From assembly GCA_964572965.1 (NCBI GenBank), contig CAZNHL010000005.1, positions 1-64,000 on the forward strand: a stretch of 64,000 nucleotides of DNA. Direction: 5' to 3'. How positions within the stretch are numbered: the first letter of the stretch is position 1; each line of letters opens with the position of its first letter. The position numbers and the translations under genes were made by a program. Source of the DNA: CAZNHL01 sp964572965. Its GTDB lineage: Bacteria; Bacteroidota; Bacteroidia; Cytophagales; UBA9547. This document shows, piece after piece, positions 27,099 through 36,199 of the stretch. Under the pieces are notes generated by a model that did not search any database, had not been told where the DNA came from, and worked only from the letters and a program-made list of their open reading frames with translations.

Positions 27099-29694
27099 AT
27101 GGCTCAAAATACTTATAAGAAAAATACTCCTAAGCAGGATAATAAGGAGCAGTCTCAGACGGCAGAAAAAGAAGTGCCTAAGGCTGGATATGAAGAAGAG
27201 AAGTATTCCTTTTTCGCTGATAAAAGACTTCATCTTTCTTTTGGTTTGTTTCTTTTGCTGACTTCGGTCTTTGTAGGCGTTAGTTGCCTTTCTTTTCTTT
27301 TTACAGGAAGTAGTGACCAGAGCGTGGTTGATGCCTGGAATCTTGGGACTCTGAAAGAAAGTGGTCTTGAAGCCGAAAACTGGCTTGGACTTATTGGGGC
27401 TGTAGCTTCACATTGGCTTATCTTCAAATGGTTTGGCATAGCAGCGCTAATCATAGTGCCTATTGTATTTACCCTGGGTTTTAGAATTACGTTTGGCAGA
27501 GATTTATTCCCGTTACGTTCTTCTCTGACTTTTATGTTTTTCTTCCTTTTCTGGACTTGTATTACTTTTGGGTATGTTGCTTTGGCAATGCATCAGGAAG
27601 AAAATCTTGGGTTTCTGGGAGGCGGGATTGGCTATGAAATTGCTACCATCCTACATAGTTTGATGGGTTACGGAGCATTTTTGTTTGTTATTTTTGCGCT
27701 GTTCGTATTCATTGTATTCTTCTTTAATATCACAAGTCTTAGTGCCAAAGCCAGAAAAGCGGAGGATGCTAAAATAAAGGCTCCAGTAGCTGATAAAGCC
27801 GAACTGGCAACTGTAGATGTTGAGAGGTATGAAGAGGAAATACTTGAAGAAATTCTCGGGGAAGAGGACCTGCAGTTTACTGTAAGGCAAATCCATGATA
27901 CTGTGGTTGAAGACTCTGTTATTGATAATATAGCAGCTCCAATGCAGGAAGACGACAGTGCTTCCTGGAATGTACCTAAGGTGAATGCACCTAAAGTTCC
28001 GGTTGCTTCAACTGATTTCGTGGTAAATGTACCTGATCAAGAGCCGATAGCGGTTTCAAATAATAGCCTGGAGATTAACCAGCCCGTTGCTGATAAACCT
28101 TTGGATGGTACAGGAATGGCTGATCCGGATGTGCTGGCAGCTCAGCTTGTGCAACAATTTGGACAGTTTGACCCTACTTTGGATCTTGCCAGTTACCAGT
28201 TTCCGACTTTAGACCTTTTGGCAGAAATTCCTGTAAATAAAGTCCAGGTAACACGAGAAGAACTTGAAGCGAATAAAGACAAAATTGTAGAAACACTTTC
28301 TCACTTCAATATAGGAATCGGGAAAATCAGCGCTACCATCGGGCCAACAGTAACACTTTATGAAATTGTACCGGATGCAGGGGTTAAGATCTCTAAAATT
28401 AAAAATCTGGAAGATGATATTGCACTGAGTTTATCAGCTTTGGGTATTCGTATCATCGCCCCAATTCCCGGTAAAGGAACAATCGGTATTGAAGTTCCTA
28501 ACAAGAATAAGGAAATGGTACCTGCACGGTCGGTTTTTGCTTCTGAAAAATTCCTGAAGACGGACATGGAGCTGCCGATTTTATTCGGGAAAACAATTTC
28601 AAATGATGTATTTATGGCCGATCTGGCCAAAATGCCGCACTTGCTGATGGCTGGTGCTACGGGTATGGGTAAGTCGGTTGGCTTGAATATGATTCTGGCT
28701 TCACTTCTTTATAAGAAACACCCGTCACAGCTGAAGTTTATTCTGGTCGATCCGAAGAAAGTGGAATTGTCTATTTACTCTAAAATAGAAAGACATTTTC
28801 TTGCAAAACTTCCTAATTCTGAGGAAGCGATCATTACCGATACAAAAAAAGTAATTTATACACTGAACTCTGTTTGTATTGAAATGGATACGCGCTATGA
28901 TCTGCTGAAGCTAGCCATGTGTCGTAACCTGAAAGAGTATAACCATAAGTTTGTTGACAGAAAACTGAATCCAAACGATGGTCACAGATTCCTGCCTTAC
29001 ATTGTTGTGGTAATTGATGAGTTGGCAGATTTGATGATGACTGCCGGCAAAGAGGTAGAAACACCAATTGCACGTATTGCACAGCTTGCGCGTGCCGTTG
29101 GTATTCACCTGGTTGTTGCAACCCAACGTCCTTCGGTAAACGTAATTACCGGTATTATCAAAGCCAACTTCCCTGCACGTTTGTCATTCCGTGTATCCCA
29201 GAAAATTGACTCACGTACAATTCTTGATATGGGAGGAGCCGATCAGCTGATCGGCTCCTCCCATATCAAGAATNNNNNNNNNNCTGCTGAAGCTTGATTC
29301 GGATCTGATACGTATTCAATGTGCATTTATTGATACTACTGAAGTAGAAGCGCTTTCTGACTTTATAGGAGGGCAGAGGGGGTATCCGTCGGCATACTTA
29401 TTGCCTGAATACTCTGGTGATGAAGATAATGGTTCCGGAGAAGGATTTGATTTTTCAGAAAAAGATGCCCTGTTTGAAGAAGCTGCCCGTTTAATTGTTG
29501 TACATCAGCAAGGCAGTACTTCATTAATTCAAAGAAAACTAAGTTTAGGGTATAATCGTGCAGGTCGTATTATCGATCAATTGGAGGCAGCCGGAGTAGT
29601 AGGACCGTTTGAAGGAAGTAAGGCCCGGGAAGTTTATATTAAAGATGAAGCAAGTTTGGAACAATTATTGCAAACTCTTCAGAATAAAAATTAA
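27099..29694 (+). CDS. ftsK: DNA translocase FtsK/SpoIIIE (interrupted by assembly gap)
   Basis: Septal DNA pump for chromosome segregation. The N-terminal part has about four membrane segments (bases 27220-27730), then an acidic linker. The alpha/beta motor domain has Walker A GATGMGKS (residues 519-526) and Walker B VVVIDELADLM (about 636-646). Reading is reliable to GADQLIG (ends 29255). Bases 29256-29273 are an inverted copy of 29220-29237 and then come ten Ns. The frame resumes at 29284 with LLKLDSDLIRIQCAFID and ends in the gamma winged-helix domain (LSLGYNRAGRIIDQLE). By family comparison only about four codons (xGDM) are missing, so the gene is probably intact in the organism. Confidence 0.95.
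29220..29273. other. perfect 54-base fold-back (probable assembly artefact)
   Basis: Bases 29220-29246 and 29247-29273 are exact reverse complements with no loop, and the symmetry stops exactly at the N-run. The inner 18 bases (29238-29255) are a real coding palindrome, GCCGATCAG/CTGATCGGC. The outer right arm replaces the expected ftsK codons. Confidence 0.9.
29274..29283. other. assembly gap (10 N)
   Basis: Ten undefined bases joining two contigs inside ftsK. The number is a placeholder, since the reading frame does not carry across it. Confidence 0.99.
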
Positions 29695-29699
29695 TTTTG
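29692..29699 (+). promoter_or_regulatory. -7 box for the LolA-like gene
   Basis: TAATTTTG, a full TAnnTTTG match beginning on the ftsK stop codon, with TTG 21 bases upstream. The ATG lies 24 bases downstream. Confidence 0.5.
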
Positions 29700-29723
29700 C
29701 ATTCTAATTGTTGAAATTATCAA

Positions 29724-30377
29724 ATGAGGAAGTTTTTATTTTTGACATTAACATGTCTTAATTTAGTTGGGTTGTTGATTGTAAATGCGCAGTCAAAAGA
29801 CGCTAAAGCGGAGCAGGTATTGAATGAAATGAGTAAAAAATACCAGGCTTATAAAGCGTTTACGGCCGATTTTACCTATTCATTGGAAAGCCCTTCATCT
29901 GGAGTGAAAGATAATTTTAAAGGGAACATTACTGTAAAAGGCGATAAGTATCATTTGAAATTGACGCAACAGGAGATCTATAACAATGGTGTTACTGTCT
30001 GGACTTACATGAAAGAAGAGAATGAAGTGAACATCACTGATTATGCACCTGATGAAGATGATATTACTCCAAGCAAAATTTATACGATGTATAAAAAAGG
30101 CTTTAAGTATGTTATGAACGATGAAGCTAATGAAAACAAAGCTTTGTATTATGTAATAGATCTGATTCCTGAAGACAAATCAAAACAAGTGTTTAAAATC
30201 AGAATGACGATTAATAAAACAGATTATTCTGTTAAAAAATGGAAAGTGTTTGAAAAGAGTGGTAATAGATATAATTACTCAATCATAAAGTTCACTCCAA
30301 ACCCGCCGGTAGATGATAAATCTTTTGTGTTTGATAAAACAAAATACAAAGGGGTACAATTGGTTGACTTGCGTTAA
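29724..30377 (+). CDS. LolA-like outer-membrane lipoprotein carrier
   Basis: Periplasmic carrier moving lipoproteins from the inner to the outer membrane. 217 residues, signal peptide ending LLIVNAQ, then the LolA half-barrel pattern: LNEMSKKYQAYKAFTADFTYSL, FKGNITVKGDKYHLKL, NNGVTVWTYMKEENEVNI and a C-terminal YNYSIIKFTPNPPVDDKSFVF. The position directly behind ftsK is a common genomic arrangement for lolA. It ends in a strong terminator. Confidence 0.9.
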   Translation: MRKFLFLTLTCLNLVGLLIVNAQSKDAKAEQVLNEMSKKYQAYKAFTADFTYSLESPSSGVKDNFKGNITVKGDKYHLKLTQQEIYNNGVTVWTYMKEENEVNITDYAPDEDDITPSKIYTMYKKGFKYVMNDEANENKALYYVIDLIPEDKSKQVFKIRMTINKTDYSVKKWKVFEKSGNRYNYSIIKFTPNPPVDDKSFVFDKTKYKGVQLVDLR

Positions 30378-30398
30378 AACATACGGAAAAGAAATATG

Positions 30399-30430
30399 AA
30401 GAGCCAAGACCTGAAAGTCTTGGCTCTTTT
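30399..30430 (+). terminator. intrinsic terminator of the LolA-like gene
   Basis: Perfect 12-base stem AAGAGCCAAGAC/GTCTTGGCTCTT (30399-30410 with 30417-30428), then TT. Confidence 0.85.
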
Positions 30431-30465
30431 ACTGATATATAACAGGCATTCTCAAGTCTAAAGAA

Positions 30466-31281
30466 ATGAATCGTAAAGAACTATTTGCTCAAATTCAGAA
30501 AAAGAAGTCTTACCTCTGTGTCGGACTGGATACTGATGTTACAAAAATACCTGCTCATTTAAGTAAAGCAGCTGATCCGATCTTTGAGTTTAATAAACAA
30601 ATTATAGATGCTACAGCTGATTTTACTGTGGCTTATAAACCTAATATTGCTTTTTATGAAGCGGAGGGTTCTAAAGGCTGGGAAAGCCTTCAGAAAACTC
30701 TGGAATACATTCCGAAGGATATTTTTACAATTTCAGATGCCAAGCGTGGCGATATAGGAAATACTTCAGGCTTGTATGCCCGTGCCTTCTTCAAAAACAT
30801 GAATTTTGATTCTGTAACAGTTGCTCCTTATATGGGAGAGGATTCTGTTACTCCTTTTCTTCAATATCCGGGTAAATGGGTAATCTTGTTAGGCTTAACT
30901 TCTAATACCGGAAGCAAAGACTTTCAGGATCTCGATTTGAAGGACGGAGGGAAGTTGTTCGAAAGGGTGCTTGAAACCTCTAAAAAGTGGGGAAATGCTG
31001 ATCAGTTGATGTATGTGGTTGGTGCTACCAAAGCTGCGCAATTGGAACAGATAAGGAAAATTGTTCCGGAGCATTTTTTGCTAATCCCTGGTGTGGGAGC
31101 CCAGGGTGGCGATTTACACGAAGTGTCTAAATATGGTATGAACAAAGAATGTGGTTTGCTGGTAAACTCAGCCCGAGCCATTATCTATGCTTCTTCCGGA
31201 GAAGACTTTGCTAAAAAAGCAGGTGAAGAAGCTCAAAAAGTAGCGCAGGAAATGGAAGGCTATCTGGCTAAGTATTTGTAG
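30466..31281 (+). CDS. pyrF: orotidine 5'-phosphate decarboxylase, type 2
   Basis: Last step of UMP synthesis. The 271 residues fit the longer type 2 PyrF family. Seen: [10 protein letters not shown] at the N-terminus, [16 protein letters not shown], the catalytic [13 protein letters not shown] (Asp-x-Lys-x-x-Asp), [11 protein letters not shown], and the phosphate-binding [12 protein letters not shown] and [10 protein letters not shown]. Single gene between terminators. Confidence 0.97.
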   Translation: MNRKELFAQIQKKKSYLCVGLDTDVTKIPAHLSKAADPIFEFNKQIIDATADFTVAYKPNIAFYEAEGSKGWESLQKTLEYIPKDIFTISDAKRGDIGNTSGLYARAFFKNMNFDSVTVAPYMGEDSVTPFLQYPGKWVILLGLTSNTGSKDFQDLDLKDGGKLFERVLETSKKWGNADQLMYVVGATKAAQLEQIRKIVPEHFLLIPGVGAQGGDLHEVSKYGMNKECGLLVNSARAIIYASSGEDFAKKAGEEAQKVAQEMEGYLAKYL

Positions 31282-31319
31282 CCTTGATTTAGACGCTAGA
31301 TTAAAGACTTTAGATTTGA

Positions 31320-31352
31320 GAAGCCCGCGGTTTAAACCGCGGGCTTCTTTTA
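31320..31352 (+). terminator. intrinsic terminator of pyrF
   Basis: Perfect GC-rich palindrome with arms GAAGCCCGCGGTTT/AAACCGCGGGCTTC and then TTTT. Just upstream (31288-31318) is a run of TTTAGA-like words, a decayed short repeat. Confidence 0.9.
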
Positions 31353-31496
31353 TGTCATTGTTAGTGATGCTCCTGATAGTCTGAATCTCAATTTTATTAG
31401 CTTGTAGAGATAAATATCTACAACAGTGGAAAGTATTTTGAAAGTTTTTAAAACAAAATGGCGGAAATTTAATATATGTATAAATAAAAATATATT

Positions 31497-32378
31497 ATGA
31501 CAGTAGAAACACATTTTGAAAACCACAAATCAGTAATTGAAGCGGAATTGAATCAGGCGAATAAAATCGTCCTAATTGCAGTAGCTTGGATTAACTTCAA
31601 GGAGTATTTTGATATTTTTAAAAATGTTCTTGAAAAACCTGCAAAACTCAAAATTGTTTGTAGTGATAATTGGCAGAACCGTTCTCATCAATCGTCCATC
31701 GATGCATTAGAAAAACTGGGAGCAGAAATTAGGCTATTAAAAATGCCTCGTCAGACAAATCATATGCATCATAAGTTTTGTATAATTGATAACAATACAA
31801 TTTTAAATGGTTCATTTAATTGGTCACCAAACGCAACAAGTAGTTTTGAAAATATTATAGTCATCAAGGATTTTCCAGATGAGGTAACAAAGTTTATTGA
31901 TGAGTTTGATAAACTTTTAAAAATTGAAGCAAGATCTATTCGTGTACTTCAGAAAATAAAAAAATGCTCTGAAAGAAATTGTGATGGAGAACTATTTAAT
32001 ATTTTGGTTTTTAGCGAACGAACAAATCAATATTTTGAAGTTTATGGTGATATTGTTGAAGCTTGCAATGTATGTGACAATCATACAATATTAGAAAATT
32101 GTATACCTAATAACCAAATTGATTTAATGTTAAATGCTTATCAAAGTTCTTCGGACGATTATGAAACAGATCTTATTGATCGAGATATTAACAAATTACT
32201 TAATTCTTATGTTAAGGGTCCCGTAACAATTCACGCTATCGGGCGAGTTAATTCTGCTATTGATCATGATGGTGAAGAATATGTTGAAACTAACATTGTT
32301 TGGAAAAATAAATTTGTTGGTAACCGACTACGTAACGACTTTGAGGGTACAACATTTGGAGTAGTGTATGACAATTAA
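31497..32378 (+). CDS. phospholipase D-fold nuclease-like protein with Cys cluster
   Basis: 293 residues, no signal peptide. The N-terminal half is a single PLD-like domain with one HxK(x)4D motif (His91, Lys93, Asp98, then GSFNW), so an active enzyme would need a dimer. Residues 157-193 hold two Cys pairs, CSERNC and CNVC, that could bind zinc. The C-terminal part is not recognised. Cytoplasmic single-HKD proteins of this kind occur as nucleases and in restriction or defence loci, but no partner gene is present. It looks AT-richer than its neighbours, which may mean recent acquisition. Confidence 0.82.
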   Translation: MTVETHFENHKSVIEAELNQANKIVLIAVAWINFKEYFDIFKNVLEKPAKLKIVCSDNWQNRSHQSSIDALEKLGAEIRLLKMPRQTNHMHHKFCIIDNNTILNGSFNWSPNATSSFENIIVIKDFPDEVTKFIDEFDKLLKIEARSIRVLQKIKKCSERNCDGELFNILVFSERTNQYFEVYGDIVEACNVCDNHTILENCIPNNQIDLMLNAYQSSSDDYETDLIDRDINKLLNSYVKGPVTIHAIGRVNSAIDHDGEEYVETNIVWKNKFVGNRLRNDFEGTTFGVVYDN

Positions 32379-32526
32379 AAGAATTATGGTGCATGACATT
32401 TGGTTGTATTCATTACAGGCTGATGATGATAATTCCGGAGTGTAATGTTCTCTGTCGTGGGCTATCCATATATAAAATAATCTCAATCAAAAGATTCTCG
32501 TAAATATCATTTAACCATTTAGCTAT

Positions 32527-32760
32527 ATGAACCCTAATAACATTACAAAGAAGTATACCAATGGTGAAGTAACCGTTGTGTGGCAGTCGGGGAAGTGTAT
32601 TCACTCTGCCATTTGTTTTCGAGGATTACCTTCAGTGTTTGATCCAAGAGTTACTCCCTGGGTTGATCCAATGGGGGCGGGTACGGCCGAGATTGTGGCA
32701 CAGGTAAGTAAATGTCCATCCGGTGCACTGACTACCTATATGAATGATAAAGTTGGTTAG
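32527..32760 (+). CDS. mono-cluster 4Fe-4S ferredoxin-like protein (YjdI/Fer4_19)
   Basis: 77 residues matching the divergent mono-cluster iron-sulfur family: WQSGKCIHSAICFRGLP (Cys24, Cys30), VFDPRVTPWVDPMGA, and KCPSGAL (Cys63). Such proteins are small cytoplasmic electron carriers or stress-linked proteins of unproven role, often near acetyltransferases (the YjdI/YjdJ pair). No such partner is adjacent here. The 148 bases before it show no gene. Confidence 0.9.
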   Translation: MNPNNITKKYTNGEVTVVWQSGKCIHSAICFRGLPSVFDPRVTPWVDPMGAGTAEIVAQVSKCPSGALTTYMNDKVG

Positions 32761-32778
32761 AAGTAAATAAGGATAATA

Positions 32779-32816
32779 AAAAAGCCTCTCACATTTTCTG
32801 TAAGAGGCTTTTTTTA
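32779..32816. terminator. bidirectional terminator
   Basis: An 11-base stem AAAAAGCCTCT/AGAGGCTTTTT (32779-32789 with 32803-32813) flanked by A and T runs, between the convergent ferredoxin-like and ychF genes. Confidence 0.9.
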
Positions 32817-32829
32817 TTGTTCGAAAATC

Positions 32830-33930
32830 TTAAACGTTGAAACGGAAGTGCATAATGTCACCGTCAGAAACTACATATTCTTTCCCTTCTACAGACATTT
32901 TTCCGGCTTCTTTACAAGCAACTTCTGATTTAAGAGTTTGATAGTCTGTTAATTTGATTACTTCAGCTCTGATAAAGCCTTTTTCAAAGTCAGTGTGAAT
33001 TACACCTGCTGCTTGTGGTGCTTTCCACCCTTGCATGATTGTCCATGCACGCACTTCCTGCACACCTGCAGTAAAGTATGTAATCAGATTTAATAATTTA
33101 TAAGAAGCACGGATCAATACATTCAGTCCTGACTCTTTCAAGCCATATTCTTCCAGGAACATTGCTTTGTCTTCTTCACTGTCCATTTCAGAAATCTGAG
33201 CTTCAAGAGAGTTACAAAGTACAACCACGTCGGCACCTTCAGCCGCCGCGGCAGCTTTCAATGCTTCAGAGTATTTGTTTCCTGTGTGAATAGACCCTTC
33301 GTCAACGTTAGCAACAAAGATTACAGGCTTAAGACTCAATAGGTATAAGTCTTCAACAGCAAGCAAATCTTCTTTGCTCAATGTAAGGCTTCTGGTGTTT
33401 TTACCCTCCATTAAGTGATCTTTTACAAGAACCAATGTTTCAAGTTCTTTTTTAGCTTTAGCGTCACCGGCTTTGGCAGTACGCTCCACTTTCTGGATTT
33501 TTTTCTCTACAGCTTCAAGGTCTTTCAGCTGAAGTTCAGTTTCAATAATTTCTTTATCGCCAACAGGGTTGATAGCTCCTTCGTCACGCAATACATTAAT
33601 GTCTTCGAAACATCTGATTACGTGTACAATGGCGTCTACCTCGCGGATGTTCGCAAGGAATTTATTTCCAAGGCCTTCACCTTTAGATGCACCCTTTACA
33701 AGTCCTGCAATATCTACCAGTTCAAGTACGGTTGGCAGAATACGCTGAGGATTAACAATATCTGCAAGTATCTGCAAGCGATCGTCCGGTACGTTTACAA
33801 GGCCAACATTTGGTTCTATAGTACAGAAACGGTAGTTTGAAGCCTGTGCTTTGGCAGTAGTTGATACAGCGTTGAATAGGGTAGATTTACCAACATTGGG
33901 TAAACCAACGATACCACATTTTAATCCCAT
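32830..33930 (-). CDS. ychF: redox-regulated ATPase YchF (Obg-family)
   Basis: Ribosome-associated P-loop NTPase. The 366 residues match the family. Seen: [18 protein letters not shown]alker [38 protein letters not shown] (G3 region), and the C-terminal TGS domain ending [16 protein letters not shown]. The G4 position reads NVDE, fitting YchF's preference for ATP over GTP. A TATTTTTG -7 box lies just upstream. Confidence 0.97.
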   Translation of the reverse strand: MGLKCGIVGLPNVGKSTLFNAVSTTAKAQASNYRFCTIEPNVGLVNVPDDRLQILADIVNPQRILPTVLELVDIAGLVKGASKGEGLGNKFLANIREVDAIVHVIRCFEDINVLRDEGAINPVGDKEIIETELQLKDLEAVEKKIQKVERTAKAGDAKAKKELETLVLVKDHLMEGKNTRSLTLSKEDLLAVEDLYLLSLKPVIFVANVDEGSIHTGNKYSEALKAAAAAEGADVVVLCNSLEAQISEMDSEEDKAMFLEEYGLKESGLNVLIRASYKLLNLITYFTAGVQEVRAWTIMQGWKAPQAAGVIHTDFEKGFIRAEVIKLTDYQTLKSEVACKEAGKMSVEGKEYVVSDGDIMHFRFNV

Positions 33931-33957
33931 GGATTGATTTTTATTTTTTTAAGAGTA

Positions 33958-33965
33958 CAAAAATA
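33958..33965 (-). promoter_or_regulatory. -7 box for ychF
   Basis: Minus-strand TATTTTTG, a full match to TAnnTTTG, 27 bases before the ATG. The -33 region falls in the terminator of the upstream PUR gene. Confidence 0.5.
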
Positions 33966-33966
33966 G

Positions 33967-33996
33967 CAAAAGGCTCCGAAATCTCAGAGCCTTTTG
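33967..33996 (-). terminator. terminator of the PUR-family gene
   Basis: Perfect 10-base stem CAAAAGGCTC/GAGCCTTTTG with a 10-base loop. On the minus strand it is followed by CTATTTTTG. Confidence 0.75.
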
Positions 33997-34020
33997 TTAT
34001 TTAAGCCATTAAAGTTGATC

Positions 34021-34362
34021 TTAGTCCCACTTAAGATCTCCATCATTTTCAACAAGATTAGAATTTTCTGGTTCTTTTGTAAAGTCGTAATCTGGCAGAA
34101 GTTCGTTTTTTAGATGGTCGATTGTTTGCTGGAGGGCTTCAGTGAATTTCAAGATGTCTTCTTTGTAGAGGAATATTTTATGTTTTTCATAAAATACGCC
34201 ATCATCTTTGAATCTTTTTTTGCTTTCTGTAACGGTTAAATAAAAATCATTAGAGCGGGTTGACTTGATGTCGAAAAAATAAGTCCTCTTGCCCGCTCTT
34301 ACCTTCTGAGAATAGATCTCAACTTTGTCATTGTCTGGTCTTTCTTCCACAGTCTCAGCCAT
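34021..34362 (-). CDS. PUR-alpha-like nucleic-acid-binding protein (DUF3276)
   Basis: 113 residues from the ATG at 34362. Starts MAETVEERPDNDKVEIYSQK, then the PUR fold: VRAGKRTYFFDIKSTRSNDFYLTVTESKKR, HKIFLYKEDILKFTEAL, and an acidic tail ending DLKWD. PUR proteins bind single-stranded purine-rich DNA or RNA as dimers; this short form is nearly universal in Bacteroidota with unsettled function. The frame is open to 34458, but the strong promoter at 34381-34410 lies inside that extension and rules it out. Confidence 0.92.
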   Translation of the reverse strand: MAETVEERPDNDKVEIYSQKVRAGKRTYFFDIKSTRSNDFYLTVTESKKRFKDDGVFYEKHKIFLYKEDILKFTEALQQTIDHLKNELLPDYDFTKEPENSNLVENDGDLKWD

Positions 34363-34380
34363 TTTAAGGTTGTTTATATA

Positions 34381-34410
34381 CAAATATATATTTTTGAACG
34401 AATAATCAAA
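34381..34410 (-). promoter_or_regulatory. promoter of the PUR-family gene
   Basis: Minus-strand TTTG (34410-34407), 18-base spacer, TATATTTG (34388-34381): a full -33/-7 match ending 18 bases before the ATG. Confidence 0.7.
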
Positions 34411-34442
34411 AATATATCTAATTAAAATTGCGTTATTATTAG

Positions 34443-34450
34443 TAATTTTG
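34443..34450 (+). promoter_or_regulatory. -7 box for rlpA-like gene
   Basis: TAATTTTG, a full match to TAnnTTTG, 22 bases before the TTG start. Confidence 0.45.
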
Positions 34451-34472
34451 TATTGCACATCTTTAGGATAAT

Positions 34473-35180
34473 TTGAAAGGTATTTTATTGAGTTTTTTGC
34501 TGTTTTTAGGGTCGTTTGGACTCACTTTTTCTCAAAAGTTAGGTACTAAACAGAGAGGTGTGGCCTCTTATTATGCCGATATGTTTCATGGAAGACGCAC
34601 TGCCAATGGAGAACGCTATAGTAAGAACGATTATACAGCAGCACACCGCACATTCCCTTTTAATACTGTTGTTAAAGTAACAAATCTCGACAATGGGAAA
34701 ACCATTCTGTTGAGGGTAAACGATCGTGGCCCTTATGCACATCAACGGTTGATTGACGTTTCCGGGATTGCAGGAAGGGAGTTGGGGCTTACCGGGCCGG
34801 GTTTTGCCAATGTTGAAATTGAAGTTGTAGAAGAGTCTGTTGATATTGCAGAAGATTTGATTGTGTTTGATCTGGAAGTAAAACAACAAAAGTACTTTTC
34901 CGGAATTCATTACGATCCTTGGGGGAATCAAAGACAGTTAAAGGGATATAGTGTTAAAGTGGATGAATATTCCAATTTCGATATGGCACAATCCGGAGCG
35001 AATGACCTTTTTAATGAAGGATACAGAAGTGTTTATATTTATGTCACAGAGATTAGAGAAGGTGAAAAGTCTTACTGGTTATTGTCGGGCGATTTCATAA
35101 ATAAAAAATTAGCACTGAAGCATGAAGAGTTCATGCGTTTGAATGGTCGTTTTGGCTCTATCATAAAATTTAAGCTATGA
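34473..35180 (+). CDS. RlpA-like lytic transglycosylase with SPOR-type C-terminus
   Basis: Septal or envelope peptidoglycan-cleaving enzyme. 235 residues, TTG start, signal peptide ending LTFSQ. The double-psi beta-barrel domain (about residues 28-115) has RGVASYYADMFHGRRTANGE, AAHRTFPFNTVVKVTN and the catalytic VNDRGPYAHQRLIDVS region. The C-terminal 80 residues (GYSVKVDEYSNF, ANDLFNEGYRSVYIYV) look like a SPOR domain that binds denuded glycan at the division site. The stop overlaps the start of the DUF58 gene (ATGA). Confidence 0.9.
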   Translation: MKGILLSFLLFLGSFGLTFSQKLGTKQRGVASYYADMFHGRRTANGERYSKNDYTAAHRTFPFNTVVKVTNLDNGKTILLRVNDRGPYAHQRLIDVSGIAGRELGLTGPGFANVEIEVVEESVDIAEDLIVFDLEVKQQKYFSGIHYDPWGNQRQLKGYSVKVDEYSNFDMAQSGANDLFNEGYRSVYIYVTEIREGEKSYWLLSGDFINKKLALKHEEFMRLNGRFGSIIKFKL

Positions 35181-36082
35181 AAATCAACGCGGAAGAGATT
35201 CTTAAATTCGGGAATATTGAGTTGCTTGCAAAACAGGCCGTAGAGGGTTTTATTACAGGTATGCACAAATCTCCCTATCATGGGTTTTCGGTAGAATTTG
35301 CAGAGCACCGTCTCTACAATACAGGAGAAGGTACACGGCATATTGACTGGAAAGTATATGCTAAAACTGACCGTCTTTTTACCAAGCGCTACGAAGAAGA
35401 AACCAATTTGCGTTGCAGAATCCTTATTGATGTTTCTCTGTCTATGTTTTACCCTGAGAAAGATCACGGGAAACTGGTTTTTAGCGTAGCAGCGGCCGCT
35501 GCTCTGGCTTATATGTTACAAAAGCAGAGAGATGCTGTGGGGCTTACTTATTTCAGTGATGAAATAGAGTACCAGTCGCAAATTAAATCGACGGGTTTGC
35601 ACCTGACACAGCTTTTTCAGAGTCTTGAACAGTTACTGCAAAGAAAACCGTTACAACGTAAAACAGCTATTGCTAAAGTACTGCATGATATTGCCGAGAG
35701 TATTCATCGTCGCTCTCTCGTTGTAATTTTTTCTGATATGTTCGATAATGCAGAAGAGGCTGATTCTTTATTTGCAGCTCTACAGCATTTGAAGCATAAT
35801 AAACATGAAGTTATCCTTTTTCATGTAGTTGATAAAGCTACAGAAGAAGACTTCATTTTTGAAGAAAGACCCTATGAGTTTATTGATATTGAAAGTGGAG
35901 AAAAATTAAAGCTAAGGCCATCTCAGGTACGCGAAACGTATAGTGAAGCAATGAATGCTTATTTACATGAGCTGAAAATCAAATGCCATCAATACAAAGT
36001 GTCGTTTGCAGAAATAGACATCAAAGAAGATATAGGACAGGTATTATTCTCTTATTTGGTTAAAAGAGGAAAAATGAGTTAA
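35177..36082 (+). CDS. DUF58 domain protein (VWA-like)
   Basis: 301 residues, cytoplasmic. The DUF58 core is seen in SPYHGFSVEFAEHRLYNTGEG and IDWKVYAKTDRLFTKRYEEETN, followed by a von Willebrand A-like fold: CRILIDVSLSMFY (MIDAS-like DxSxS) and VVIFSDMFD. DUF58 proteins usually partner MoxR-type AAA ATPases as chaperones; no moxR is next to it here. It overlaps rlpA by 4 bases, so translation is coupled. Confidence 0.9.
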   Translation: MKINAEEILKFGNIELLAKQAVEGFITGMHKSPYHGFSVEFAEHRLYNTGEGTRHIDWKVYAKTDRLFTKRYEEETNLRCRILIDVSLSMFYPEKDHGKLVFSVAAAAALAYMLQKQRDAVGLTYFSDEIEYQSQIKSTGLHLTQLFQSLEQLLQRKPLQRKTAIAKVLHDIAESIHRRSLVVIFSDMFDNAEEADSLFAALQHLKHNKHEVILFHVVDKATEEDFIFEERPYEFIDIESGEKLKLRPSQVRETYSEAMNAYLHELKIKCHQYKVSFAEIDIKEDIGQVLFSYLVKRGKMS

Positions 36083-36199
36083 GTGGTTTGGTTGGTCGAT
36101 TCAGTTAAACCCATCTTCTATTTTATTATTTCAACCGTAAGTTTTTTCCGACCTTGATTTAGTAAAGTTGTTTGTGGGACTATTAATACTAAGTCAGAT

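Noticed and set aside
29256..29273. ftsK truncated by a real stop or insertion
   Set aside because: The divergent codons are an exact inverted copy of the bases just upstream and end at Ns, and the gamma domain continues after the gap, so this is an assembly error rather than a pseudogene.
34363..34458. N-terminal extension of the PUR-family protein
   Set aside because: It spans a full consensus promoter and an AT-rich stretch; the family begins near the ATG at 34362.
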